From assembly GCA_963849955.1 (NCBI GenBank), contig CAWKJU010000022.1, forward strand, positions 1 to 64,000: a DNA stretch of 64,000 nucleotides, in the 5' to 3' direction. How positions within the stretch are numbered: the stretch's first letter is position 1; each line of letters starts with the position of its first letter. Position numbers and translations under genes: made by a program. Positions 9,004-19,000 of this stretch are shown in pieces. The DNA comes from CAWFGW01 sp963849955 (lineage in GTDB: Bacteria > Bacteroidota > Bacteroidia > Cytophagales > JAAEPT01). The notes beneath the pieces were generated by a model that ran no database searches, had not been told where the DNA came from, and saw only the letters and a program-made list of their open reading frames with translations.

Positions 9004-11271
9004 ATGAAAAAACTTTTATTACCATTACTGCTTTTTACTTGCCTAGTGGCAAATGCCGCTATTCCAGGTATCACTAATTATTTCAGTACTTTTGGTGGAA
9101 TGCAGCCATGGGATGATGGTGAAAAAACCATCTACTGGGGAGTAATTACCTGTCAACCTAATCAGCTCCAAATTGATTTTGAAATAGCAGATAATTACAC
9201 ATTATCAAACAATAGTATTGCTCAGCTTATAAACAGTTCCCCTACGTCTATAACTATTGATGTATTTGATGCTTTTGACGGAGTTATCGACATCATGAAT
9301 TCCTCGAATGTTCTTATTTGTACAATTCAACTACAACCACTTCCAAATGATTTATTCGGTATATCGTTAGATCCGTATTATAATAATATTAAAGATGATA
9401 CACTTTATCTCTGTTCCGCGTTTGGAACTAACCCATTAGAGATAACTTATGAAATCAACGCCCCTTTTAACCCTCAAAATTACTGTTTTCAACAAGATCA
9501 AGATGCAAAAATCTATATCAACAATGTAGCACAAGACAGCAAACTTTGGGAAGACATAACCTTAAAAACTGGTGATACATTATTTGTAAAACGACCTAGC
9601 GGTTTTGTTCCTTGTGATTGTGGTTTTGAACAATTTCAATCTGAACTAAAGACAGACTCTTACATCATTAAATTGGTCGACAATGAAGTGAAGCCTGTAG
9701 CTAGTGTTGTTTCTGGCAACACTACCATTTGCCCAGGCGATACAGCCATATTAGGACAAACAACCGTTACGAGTTTAGATTATAGATGGCATAAAAATAA
9801 CTCAACTAGTTACTATTTTTCTAAAGATACTGTGCCCATTAACCAACCTGGAAAATATAGAATGGCACAATACAACACACCAAAAGGTGAATGTCCTGCT
9901 GTTTCTCCCGTGATAGATGTGATGAAAGGTATTGGCTGCAAAGGATTTATTAATGGTTTCGTCTATAAAGATGGAAGCTACAATAGCACTACCAAAAAAT
10001 ATACTGCTTATGAAGGCGTAACTGTAAAAACCAACAACGGTATGGTAACTGTAAGTGACAAAAACGGTTATTTCGAATTTTATTACGATAGTATTGTAGA
10101 CAGTCAAATCAATCGGGTTTATGTGGCTGACCCAGAATATTATGCTGCTAACGCATCAATCTATACTGACAACAATTTTATGTTGGATGTGAACAACAAC
10201 CTTTATACTTATTTATTAGAAACAAACGATTTAGCAGCTCATTTAAACAGTACCCGAAACCGACCAGGTTTTACCATGCCTTATTATGTATCAGTTGAAA
10301 ACAGAGGTAAAAACCCGTTAACAACACAAGTAACAGTAACACTTGACAATAATTTAACTTACACCTCTCTTGAAAGTGAAAACAAACCAACTACTGCAAC
10401 AGGTCAAACACTCACTTGGGAAAATGTAACAGTAGAAAGTGGGGTCACAAAACGCCTAACTTTATATGCTGTTTTAGATAGAAAAACAGCGTTAGGAACT
10501 GAGTTAATAAGTACTGCAAAGTTGACTATGGCATCCGCAGATGATGTACCTGCAAATGACAATACCACTTTCAAAACTACGGTAAGCGGATCGTTTGATC
10601 CAAATGATAAATTAGTGACTTACGTAGGTGCGTTTACTGAAGGATATATCTATGATACTACGAATTTCGAATACACCATCCGTTTCCAAAACACAGGAAC
10701 TGATACAGCTTTCACAGTACGTGTTGAAGATGTAATTTCTAAGAGTTTGGATTTGACTACAATCAATTTTATAGATGCCAGTCATGAATTTACTCCAATC
10801 ATTTCAGGAGATACTGTAAAGTGGCTTTTCAAAAACATACTATTAGCTGATAGTAATGTAAACGAACCAGCTAGTCATGGATTCATCCGTTTTTCAATTA
10901 AGCAAAAAGTAGGTAATGCTCCTGGTACAGTGATTAAAAACAAAGCCTCTATTTTCTTTGACTTTAACGAGCCAGTCATCACCAATGAGGTAGTGAGTAT
11001 CATTAACAATGATATAGTTACTGATATTGAGCAAGAAAAACAAGCTCAAGCATTAAAGTTAGTTTCCGCTTATCCTAATCCCGCATGTAATTCTATTTCT
11101 ATAAATGCTGAAGGAACAGGTACACTAGAATTATATAGCAGCATTGGTTCTTTGGTTTTAAAAACTGATAGTAAAGAAAATATTAACATAGATACCTTAA
11201 AAAGTGGAGTGTATTATTACCAGTTTATTACTGATTCGAAGGTATTCTCCGGGAGTTTTGTGAAGGAGTAA
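9004..11271 (+). CDS. large T9SS-sorted secreted protein with Ig-like/DUF11-like modules
   Basis: Predicted secreted protein of 755 residues with signal peptide MKKLLLPLLLFTCLVANA. The N-terminal half holds an Ig-like region around residues 235-300 (VSGNTTICPGDTAILG), then a carboxypeptidase-regulatory-like segment (GFINGFVYKDGSYN) near 313-390. A DUF11-like repeat-type domain (VENRGKNPLTTQVTVTL) follows around 430-525. A conserved module common in T9SS cargo, starting SFDPNDKLVTYVG, spans about 530-675. The C-terminal sorting tail with YPNPACNSISI covers about the last 75 residues. No catalytic motif is visible, so an adhesin or surface-layer role is only inference. Confidence 0.87.
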   Translation: MKKLLLPLLLFTCLVANAAIPGITNYFSTFGGMQPWDDGEKTIYWGVITCQPNQLQIDFEIADNYTLSNNSIAQLINSSPTSITIDVFDAFDGVIDIMNSSNVLICTIQLQPLPNDLFGISLDPYYNNIKDDTLYLCSAFGTNPLEITYEINAPFNPQNYCFQQDQDAKIYINNVAQDSKLWEDITLKTGDTLFVKRPSGFVPCDCGFEQFQSELKTDSYIIKLVDNEVKPVASVVSGNTTICPGDTAILGQTTVTSLDYRWHKNNSTSYYFSKDTVPINQPGKYRMAQYNTPKGECPAVSPVIDVMKGIGCKGFINGFVYKDGSYNSTTKKYTAYEGVTVKTNNGMVTVSDKNGYFEFYYDSIVDSQINRVYVADPEYYAANASIYTDNNFMLDVNNNLYTYLLETNDLAAHLNSTRNRPGFTMPYYVSVENRGKNPLTTQVTVTLDNNLTYTSLESENKPTTATGQTLTWENVTVESGVTKRLTLYAVLDRKTALGTELISTAKLTMASADDVPANDNTTFKTTVSGSFDPNDKLVTYVGAFTEGYIYDTTNFEYTIRFQNTGTDTAFTVRVEDVISKSLDLTTINFIDASHEFTPIISGDTVKWLFKNILLADSNVNEPASHGFIRFSIKQKVGNAPGTVIKNKASIFFDFNEPVITNEVVSIINNDIVTDIEQEKQAQALKLVSAYPNPACNSISINAEGTGTLELYSSIGSLVLKTDSKENINIDTLKSGVYYYQFITDSKVFSGSFVKE

Positions 11272-11300
11272 CTAAGTAATAGTATGTGATGAAAACTGTT

Positions 11301-11338
11301 AAGGAAGACGAACTTTAAAAGGTCGTCTTCCTTTTTTT
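11301..11338 (+). terminator. rho-independent terminator
   Basis: AAGGAAGACGA (11301-11311) pairs perfectly with TCGTCTTCCTT (11323-11333) and is followed by a T run. It ends the upstream T9SS-protein transcript. Its right edge reaches the stop codon of the minus-strand membrane-protein gene. Confidence 0.88.
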
Positions 11339-11660
11339 ATTGCTGTTCTACTAGCGTTTTTATAACTATGAAAAGAACATAACTCATTCCAAAACACAAA
11401 AACATTATTTTACTCCTTTTCCGGTTTTTAATAACATTTAAAAAGATCTGTTTATCTTTTTCATTTTCTGCATTTTCAATTAAATATACGAGCTCTTTTT
11501 TCGTTGCTGCGTTCTTATATTTATCTTGTGACTTTCTTTTGAACCTTCCATTTCTAACATATCCATAAGATTTATCTTTTAAAGCGAAAAAAAATCCAAG
11601 CAGAAAAAAAACATATGTTAAGTACTCGACACCATTTAAAAAAAAACTAATTGGCTCCAT
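11337..11660 (-). CDS. small two-helix membrane protein
   Basis: A 107-residue protein of unknown function. It has a hydrophobic segment at about residues 13-27 and another at about 86-101. A basic stretch (GRFKRKSQDKYKN) and a charged middle with ENAENEKDKQ lie between them. The start overlaps the 3' end of the dsbD-like gene by 14 bp, implying translational coupling. Because of this linkage it could serve the thiol-reductase, but nothing in its sequence shows that; it lacks conserved cysteine pairs. Confidence 0.65.
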   Translation of the reverse strand: MEPISFFLNGVEYLTYVFFLLGFFFALKDKSYGYVRNGRFKRKSQDKYKNAATKKELVYLIENAENEKDKQIFLNVIKNRKRSKIMFLCFGMSYVLFIVIKTLVEQQ

Positions 11661-13848
11661 TGCTTAGATTTTTATAATTCGCCTTCCCCTTGTCCAAAAA
11701 CTCAATATACTCATCAATATTGGTATTAAAATCATGCGCAGCATTCAACTCTTTTAATACTATTTTTCCGTCTTGTGTTTGTTCTTCGTCTACTCCAAGA
11801 AGGATATAAAATGGTTGACCTTGTCTGTTAAATTTGCTTAACAGCAAGTCAGAGTTTGCCTTGCCAATGGTTATTATTTCTTTTCCTTTTTCTGTGGTAT
11901 ACCATTCTTCTTCTGGTAATTTTATTTTGTTGTAGTCACCGTATAAAGCCACTACCACAAAATCTTCCTGCAAGCGTTTCATTACTGCCGGGTCGCTCCA
12001 AACTTTTTGTTCCATCTCACGACAGTTCGCGCAGGCTTTTCCTGTGTAGTCTAAGAAAATTGGTTTGCCTTGTTCACGCGCACAACAAATAGCTTGTCGT
12101 AAATCGAAATAACCCTCAATACCTTTCGGCAAGTGTAAATCAGAGGAGTACATTGGTTTATCACATAAAGTGCTCTTTGATCCGTGGCAACAATCTTGAT
12201 TGGTCAGATAAAAATCCTGCGTACTGGGTGGGGGCAACATTCCTGATAAAAACTTCAACGGTGCTCCCCAAAGTCCGGGAACCATGTATGTAGTAAACGA
12301 GAACGTAGCTACCACTAACAAAATCCGAAATACCCCAATCGTAGCAATTGGACTATCACTTTTCATTCTAAACTTACCCAATAGATAGATTCCTATTAGA
12401 AAGAAAATAGCGATCCATATCGACAAAAACACTTCACGATCTAAAATTCTCCAGTTTTCTACCTGATCGACCTGGCTTAAGAATTTTAAGGCAAAGGCTA
12501 ACTCCAAAAAGCCTAAGGTCACTTTCACTTCGTTCAACCATCCACCCGATTTTGGCAAACTGTTTAACCAACCTGGAAAGGCGGCAAACAAACCAAAAGG
12601 TAAAGCAAAAGCCAACGAATAAGCGAACATACCCACAATAGGTTTAATCCACTGTCCGTCCGCAGAGAGGGTTAAAACAGTACTGGCAATTGGTCCTGTA
12701 CAAGAGAAAGAAACTAATACAATGGTAAAGGCCATGAAGAAAATACCTACAAGTCCACCACGATCACTTTGGCTGTCCATCTTGTTGATGAAACTACTAG
12801 GCAATGTGATTTCAAATAACCCCAAAAACGACAACGCAAATAGAATGAAGATAATAAAGAAAATACTGTTCGGCAGCCAATGGGTCGCCATGGTAGTCGC
12901 AAAACTTGGTCCTGCAATTTTACTCACCAAAACACCAATGATGGTGTAAATTGCGATAATGAAAAAGCTATAAATCAAGGCATTTTTAATGCCTTGTGCT
13001 CGTGTTTTTGATGATTTAGTGAAGAATGTAACTGTCATTGGAATCATTGGAAAAACACAAGGAGTCATGAGTGCGGCTAAACCGGAAGCAAAAGCCAACA
13101 ACATAAATAACACTAAATCTTTCCAATCTGAGCCTTGCTTTTCATCTCCTTCGAAGCGATGTATTATGATATCATCCCAGCCTGCTTTTCGTTGTTCTTT
13201 ACACGTTTGGGTATTTTTTTCTTTTATAACTTGAGCAAGCGAATCTGTAGCTGCCAACGTAGAGTCTTCTTTAGCTACCACATCGCCCATTTCTACCACT
13301 GCTTTTTCTACCTTTTCAATCGCCTTCTTTATGGGTTCTGTCTCTGCCGTTGTAGGTTTATCAACAGGCTTTTCAGTTATAATTTTTGCTTTGAAACTAT
13401 ATTCTAACGGACCATCAAAGGGGATACACATCCCATCGTCCTGACACAGCTGGCATTCATAGGTGGCTTTAAAAGAAACGTTTTCTTCTGTAACTTTTAT
13501 TTTGTGAGTAAACCGCGCATTTTTATCAAAATAAGTGATATCGCAACCAAATATATCATCATATTTTTTCTTTGCTTTAGGCGATTCTAATATTCCGATT
13601 AACTCGAATCCTTGAGTAGATTCAAACGTCATGGTGGTCACAATCGGTCCACAGTTGGGGTCAAAATTAGCGCCATATAAATGCCATCCTGATTGAAATG
13701 TTGCTTCAAAAAATAACTCAACCGTTTCACCAACTTTAGCTTCTTTGGGCGAATGAGAAATTTTCCAAACCGGTGGTTTTACTAAGTCTTGTGCCTGTAA
13801 AGCAAAAGTTAAGCAACTTATTAAAAGCAGAACTATCGATTTTTTCAT
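11647..13848 (-). CDS. dsbD: DsbD-like thiol:disulfide interchange protein
   Basis: Transmembrane reductase that carries electrons from cytoplasmic thioredoxin to periplasmic thiol proteins. From the chosen start it has 733 residues: a signal peptide (MKKSIVLLLISCLTFALQAQ), an N-terminal DsbD-alpha-like domain (about 25-155), and a multi-helix DsbD membrane domain. The two redox cysteines of the membrane domain are visible in LMTPCVFPMIPMT and SFSCTGPIAS. A C-terminal thioredoxin-like domain carries GKACANCREM (CxxC). I start at ATG 13848; in-frame ATGs at 13863 and 13920 add residues ahead of the signal peptide. Confidence 0.92.
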   Translation of the reverse strand: MKKSIVLLLISCLTFALQAQDLVKPPVWKISHSPKEAKVGETVELFFEATFQSGWHLYGANFDPNCGPIVTTMTFESTQGFELIGILESPKAKKKYDDIFGCDITYFDKNARFTHKIKVTEENVSFKATYECQLCQDDGMCIPFDGPLEYSFKAKIITEKPVDKPTTAETEPIKKAIEKVEKAVVEMGDVVAKEDSTLAATDSLAQVIKEKNTQTCKEQRKAGWDDIIIHRFEGDEKQGSDWKDLVLFMLLAFASGLAALMTPCVFPMIPMTVTFFTKSSKTRAQGIKNALIYSFFIIAIYTIIGVLVSKIAGPSFATTMATHWLPNSIFFIIFILFALSFLGLFEITLPSSFINKMDSQSDRGGLVGIFFMAFTIVLVSFSCTGPIASTVLTLSADGQWIKPIVGMFAYSLAFALPFGLFAAFPGWLNSLPKSGGWLNEVKVTLGFLELAFALKFLSQVDQVENWRILDREVFLSIWIAIFFLIGIYLLGKFRMKSDSPIATIGVFRILLVVATFSFTTYMVPGLWGAPLKFLSGMLPPPSTQDFYLTNQDCCHGSKSTLCDKPMYSSDLHLPKGIEGYFDLRQAICCAREQGKPIFLDYTGKACANCREMEQKVWSDPAVMKRLQEDFVVVALYGDYNKIKLPEEEWYTTEKGKEIITIGKANSDLLLSKFNRQGQPFYILLGVDEEQTQDGKIVLKELNAAHDFNTNIDEYIEFLDKGKANYKNLSNGAN

Positions 13849-13932
13849 GTTTAGTTTTTTCATTCTTTGTGCTAACGCCCAACTAACGTATTTAATTCGT
13901 TTTGATTGTATTAACGACATCTTGACCCAAAA

Positions 13933-13958
13933 GAGCTCATTCGATACCTCAGGATGAC
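13933..13958 (-). repeat. single arm of the dispersed REP-like repeat
   Basis: Read on the minus strand, GTCATCCTGAGGTATCGAATGAGCTC aligns without gaps to the left arm of the element at 35470-35497: both keep GTCAT-CTGAG, CGAA and a closing CTC. It lies in the 50-bp spacer between the dipeptidase and dsbD-like genes and has no visible inverted partner. Confidence 0.5.
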
Positions 13959-13972
13959 TACAGTGGTAGCAA

Positions 13973-15334
13973 CTATTTGCTCAACTCCGCAAAGTTTTGG
14001 TGGAAATGGCAGATTGTTTCAATGCCCTTCAAATAATTGAATATACCATAACTTTCATTGGGTGAGTGAATAGCGTCTTCATCTAAACCAAACCCCATTA
14101 ATATCACTGATGTCTTTAATTGATTTTCAAATAAAGCAACTATTGGAATACTTCCCCCTTCGCGCATCGGAATGGGTTTTTTGCCCCAGACTTGCTCAAA
14201 GGAACGACTTGCCGCTTTATATCCGATAGAATCGATTGGGGTAACCACTGGTTCGCCTCCATGATGGGGTTTTACTTTCACCTTCACCGACTGGGGTGCT
14301 ATACTTTCAAAGTGTTTGGTAAATAAATCGGTAATTTCTTTTGATGTTTGGTTAGGGACCAACCTCATCGATATTTTAGCATAAGCTTTGGAAGCAATGA
14401 CTGTTTTTGCTCCTTCACCAATATAACCTCCCCATATCCCATTCACATCTAAGGTCGGTCGAATCGAGTTTCTTTCCAAGGTGGAAAATCCTTTTTCTCC
14501 ATGCACAGCATTAATGCCTAACGCTTTTTTAAAGTCCTCCTCTACAAATGGTGCTTTCGCCATTTCCGCTCGTTCGACAGCACTTATTTCCTGCACCTTA
14601 TCATAAAACCCGGGAATGGTGATGTGATTATTTTCATCGTGTAACGAAGCAATCATTTCACATAAAATATTGATGGGGTTGGCGATTTGACCACCATACA
14701 TTCCCGAATGCAAATCCCGGTTAGGACCCGTTACTTCGACTTCCAGATAACTTAACCCACGCAGCCCAGTGCAAAGTGAGGGCACTTCATTTGAAAAAAT
14801 ACCCGTATCAGAAATCAACACAACATCACAAGCGAGTTTTTCTCTGTTTTCTTTCACGAAAATCTCCAAGTTGTTGGAGCCGATTTCTTCCTCCCCTTCA
14901 ATCATAAACTTGACATTGCAAGGAAGTGATCCGTGTTTTAAAAGTGTTTCCAAGGCTTTCACATGCATATACATTTGACCTTTATCATCACAAGCTCCGC
15001 GAGCAACTATTTTATTGTTTTTGATGACTGGTTCAAAAGGAGGCGAATCCCACAGTTCATACGGATCTGCTGGTTGCACATCGTAGTGTCCGTATACTAA
15101 AATAGTTGGCAAAGAAATGTCTACTATCTTCTCGCCATATACAATTGGATTACCTGCTGTTGAACAGATTTCTGCTTTATCTAAGCCTGCTGCTTCTAAT
15201 TTTTGTTTGATGAAATCAGCCGCTGCGAGTATATCATTTTTGAATTTGCTATCGGCACTCACGCTTGGTATGCGCAGTAAGTCAAAAAGTTCTTCGAGAA
15301 ATCGGTCTTTGTTTTCTTCTATATATGCTTTCAT
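13973..15334 (-). CDS. M20-family dipeptidase
   Basis: Predicted zinc dipeptidase of the M20/ArgE/CNDP group, 453 residues, cytoplasmic (no signal peptide). Metal-binding and catalytic blocks are seen in order: GHYDVQPAD at 82-90 (zinc His and catalytic Asp), ARGACDDKGQ at 111-120 (bridging Asp) and EGEEEIGS at 146-153 (general base and zinc Glu). The dimerisation insert follows, and the last zinc His is probably in DAIHSPNE near residue 430. The family hydrolyses small peptides such as Xaa-His or Cys-Gly; the exact substrate cannot be told. Confidence 0.92.
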   Translation of the reverse strand: MKAYIEENKDRFLEELFDLLRIPSVSADSKFKNDILAAADFIKQKLEAAGLDKAEICSTAGNPIVYGEKIVDISLPTILVYGHYDVQPADPYELWDSPPFEPVIKNNKIVARGACDDKGQMYMHVKALETLLKHGSLPCNVKFMIEGEEEIGSNNLEIFVKENREKLACDVVLISDTGIFSNEVPSLCTGLRGLSYLEVEVTGPNRDLHSGMYGGQIANPINILCEMIASLHDENNHITIPGFYDKVQEISAVERAEMAKAPFVEEDFKKALGINAVHGEKGFSTLERNSIRPTLDVNGIWGGYIGEGAKTVIASKAYAKISMRLVPNQTSKEITDLFTKHFESIAPQSVKVKVKPHHGGEPVVTPIDSIGYKAASRSFEQVWGKKPIPMREGGSIPIVALFENQLKTSVILMGFGLDEDAIHSPNESYGIFNYLKGIETICHFHQNFAELSK

Positions 15335-15385
15335 AGTTCTAATCTATTCTATAAAACTAAGAAAAGCCCCAAAAATGTAGAAGTC

Positions 15386-16051
15386 TTACTCGGTTTGTTT
15401 CTTTTTCTTGAGGTCTATTTTGTTTTCTTCTCCTGCTATCAAGCGTTTGATATTCTTTTTATGTGTCAACACCAATAAAAGAAACACCACGATTCCAAAC
15501 CCAATCATTACCTCACTCGGTTTCTCAAAATTATTAAACGCTGGAAGACTTACCAAGATGGGAAAAGCTAAACCGCTAATCATGGATCCTAATGAAACGT
15601 ACTTAGTCAATAAAAACACAATAAGAAACACTAATATACAAGCTAATGCAGCACCTAAGTTTAAGGCTAGACCAATACCTAAAAGTGAAGCAACACCTTT
15701 ACCACCTTTAAAACGGGCATAAACAGGAAAAATATGACCAATAACTGCGGCCATTCCTAAAGCTATTTGCAGTGCCACATAGTTGTTATCACTTATTTCA
15801 AACCCAAAATTATAAATGTATTGTGCTAAGGTCGCTGCTGTGTAGCCTTTGAAAACATCAATCGCCATCACCGTAATGCCAGGCCGAGTCCCTAACACCC
15901 GAAAGGTGTTGGTAGCTCCCGCATTACCACTTCCATAGTCACGAATATCAATTCCCATTTTTATCTTTCCGATGACTACTGCCGTTGGAAAAGATCCTAT
16001 TAAATAGGCTAATAATATTCCTGAAAGTATTACTATCCAAAACAAACTCAT
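15386..16051 (-). CDS. plsY: glycerol-3-phosphate acyltransferase PlsY
   Basis: Integral membrane enzyme that acylates glycerol 3-phosphate from acyl-phosphate, the first step of phospholipid synthesis. At 221 residues it has several membrane segments and the three signature motifs: GSGNAGATNTFRVLG starting at residue 40, RFKGGKGVA near 112, and a C-terminal LTHKKNIKRL block. The end is Lys-rich. It lies 34 bp downstream of the... opposite-facing gap to the giant protein gene, which is on the same strand and further along the transcript order only upstream of plsY's stop; no overlap is seen. Confidence 0.95.
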   Translation of the reverse strand: MSLFWIVILSGILLAYLIGSFPTAVVIGKIKMGIDIRDYGSGNAGATNTFRVLGTRPGITVMAIDVFKGYTAATLAQYIYNFGFEISDNNYVALQIALGMAAVIGHIFPVYARFKGGKGVASLLGIGLALNLGAALACILVFLIVFLLTKYVSLGSMISGLAFPILVSLPAFNNFEKPSEVMIGFGIVVFLLLVLTHKKNIKRLIAGEENKIDLKKKKQTE

Positions 16052-16085
16052 ATCCTTCTACTTGTGTGACGTAATAGCGTCACAA

Positions 16086-19000
16086 TTAATTTTCATCCTC
16101 ATCGGATGAATCTTTTTCCTTTTTACCTTTCTTCTTTTTCTTGTTGTCCGAATCTTCTTCCTCGCTGTCCTCTTCTACCTCTTCCTCAACAAAAAATTCC
16201 TCTTCATCCGTTGACTCCTCTTCAGAAGATTCAGTTTCTACAGGTTCTGACAATTGCTCTAACCCTTCTAGCAACTCCTCTTCTTCGCTTTTTTTATCCA
16301 CCTTATTATTGGTAGGTTCAGACAACTGTTCAAGACCTTCTAGCACTTCATCTTCCTCATCTTTATTCTTATTTTCTTCTTGTTTATCTAATTCCTCAGC
16401 GGGTTCATCATCCTCAATTACTTCTTCTTCCAGTTCCTCCTCTAAAACTTGGTCTAAGAATCCCGATTCACTTTTCTTTCGTTTCTTTTTAGATTCCTCA
16501 ACCTCATCACTTTCAAATAGTTCTTCGTCACTAAATTGATCTTCGATTTCTTCTTCTTCCTCTTGAATTATAGGATAAGACGTTTTAACCTCCATTTGTT
16601 CCGCCCCATAGTCAGTAGCAAATCGTTTTGTGAAACGGTTTAAATCTGAGTCATCTGCTAAAGCAAAATAATACAGACCTCTGGACGCATTTTTAGCTGA
16701 TTCACTTTTGCTGGCTATTTCATCATCAAACTCCTTATAAGAAGACATAGCTAACAACGAGCTTTGACTGTATGAAAAATAACACCACATGCTCTCTGTC
16801 AACGCTATGTAAATGTTTACATCCGGACCATTATTGGTGTTTTTTATTTCTACAATTCCGTCTAAATAGGTAGAAATATCATTTTTACCAATGTTAGAGA
16901 CACCTAATTTTCCAACACTATGCCAAGCATTTTTATCAGAATTCCACTTTAAGTTCAAGTCATAAAAACCAATTGCAGCATCCATACCCTTAATTTGCTT
17001 GTAAAGTGGGTCATAGGATTTTTCTAATGTATTCTTATAGTTAACTGCTGCTTTGTTCTCTTGTAAATTTGCCACAGCAACATATAAGCTATCATTTTTT
17101 CGAATTTTCTTAGGTAAGCTCAATAAACGGACACCCTCTGCAATGTGTTTTCCCAATTTATCGATAGATGGAACATTAAAGTAAACGATGGCTACCCCAC
17201 GAATTTTGTATAATGAATCTAAAATTCGAGTTTCACCAAAACCTCCAAAACGAACGTCTACATTTCCAACATCAATGTCTTCCTTGTCTAGCAAATCAAA
17301 CTTACCACTGTATCTGTATTTCTTTTTACCCTCGTGATAAGCAAAAAAGTTGCCTGCATATTCTTCATTATGAAGCCTCTTTTCTGTACTCACCTCAAAT
17401 TCTTGTGTAGAAAAATCATAAGTCAACATATTCTCCGCATGAAAAATAACAAAATCTCCATCGGACTTTTTCTTCCCTACAAACACGGGATATAGTTTTT
17501 TATGACCTGTAGAATATACAATTCCAGTGAAACTGTTATCATTACCTTCACTATCTTGACTAATTGGAATTCGAACTTCATCTAGTGTATCATGCCGCTC
17601 ATATTTAATCCATTCGGAGGATTCTTCCATACCTTCAAGATTCAGTTTGACATAACCATCTAGATCGAGATTTTTCTTATCCGACTCCATGGTGGCTTCC
17701 CCTTGGTATTGAATTTTTGGCGCTAAGAAAAAAGTATCTTCAGGAGAAACATTGCCCTTGGCTTTGGTATAAAGTTCTGTTTTCTTCTTCGAAATTGTTC
17801 TTTCTATCAGCTCAAACTTATCAAACTCAATAGCCAACGTATCCTTTTCAAAATTGACAAATTGATACTTCGCATTTCCAGCAAAATTGTTTTTTGAATT
17901 GATTTTAATATTTGCATCAAAAAGTCTGTGGAACTTATTGGTAGTATCCATTACGATTACGGCATTGTGTAAGGAGTCAATGTTCGCTTTTTCTCCAATG
18001 ACAAGAATTCCTTTATCCGGAATTATGCTTGCATCCACAACTCTAACTTCGGGTACCCCAGAAACAACCATTTTTAATGAATCCATATAATAAATAGCTC
18101 CTTCTGCATTAAATACTAATGAATCTTGACTCTTTTTAGTTGAATAAAAATAGGACTTAGAAATATCTTCGCCTTCAGGCATTCGCATAGTTACCGTTCG
18201 GGCATTCATATCCCAAACACCATTATCAATAGAGGTCTTGTATTGTAAATAAGGGAACTCGTTACTCGCAAAACCCTTTTCCTCAGGGTTGAAATTGGCT
18301 ATTCCCTTCTTGATATTCATATCCACCCGTACCAAATCAGAACGAAGAGCTGGCTTACCTTCTACATCAGATAAGATCTCAAACTGTGAATTCCTTCCTA
18401 CATAATTTTCTTTCTTAAAACTAAAATCTTGTGAGATAACTAAAGAACCTTCGGTCTCTAAGATGCCTTGTCCTGACATTCCTTTTGAGGCAGACATTAC
18501 TACCGTTCCATTTAATTTGGCTAAACTATCATATAAATAAATCGGTGAGGAATAACTTGATAGTGCGAGACGATCCTTACTTACATTCCATTTTAACTCA
18601 TAATCATCAACGGTCATATTCGGAGCTGTGTTAGGCCCTTCATTTATCGCTTTGGCATACGCATGTTCACCAATCGCTTCCATAGAATCAGGATAGAATA
18701 CAAAGTCTTTTGACTCGATGACTGCACTTCCCATTTCTATTCGTCCTTTTCCTCTCAAGCCCCGGCTATCCATCGAAATTGATCCAAAAAAGCGACCTTT
18801 TCCACCATATATCGGATACCCCTCCTCAGGTGCATCTCGCTTAAAACCAAAAGACAAATCTTTTTGAATTTCCATCTTTTGCTCAATATCCGGAAAAACT
18901 CCTCCTGAAATAAACGTACCATCAAAGGTGATAGAAGAAAGGTCTCCGCTCATACTATCTACATCAAAAGGAGGGATTTTATAATATATAGAAGAGTCAT

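Noticed and set aside
16141..16539. 132-residue Ser-rich plus-strand reading frame
   Set aside because: It is the antisense of the Glu/Asp-coding tail of the giant protein; Ser-only composition follows from GAA/GAG repeats.
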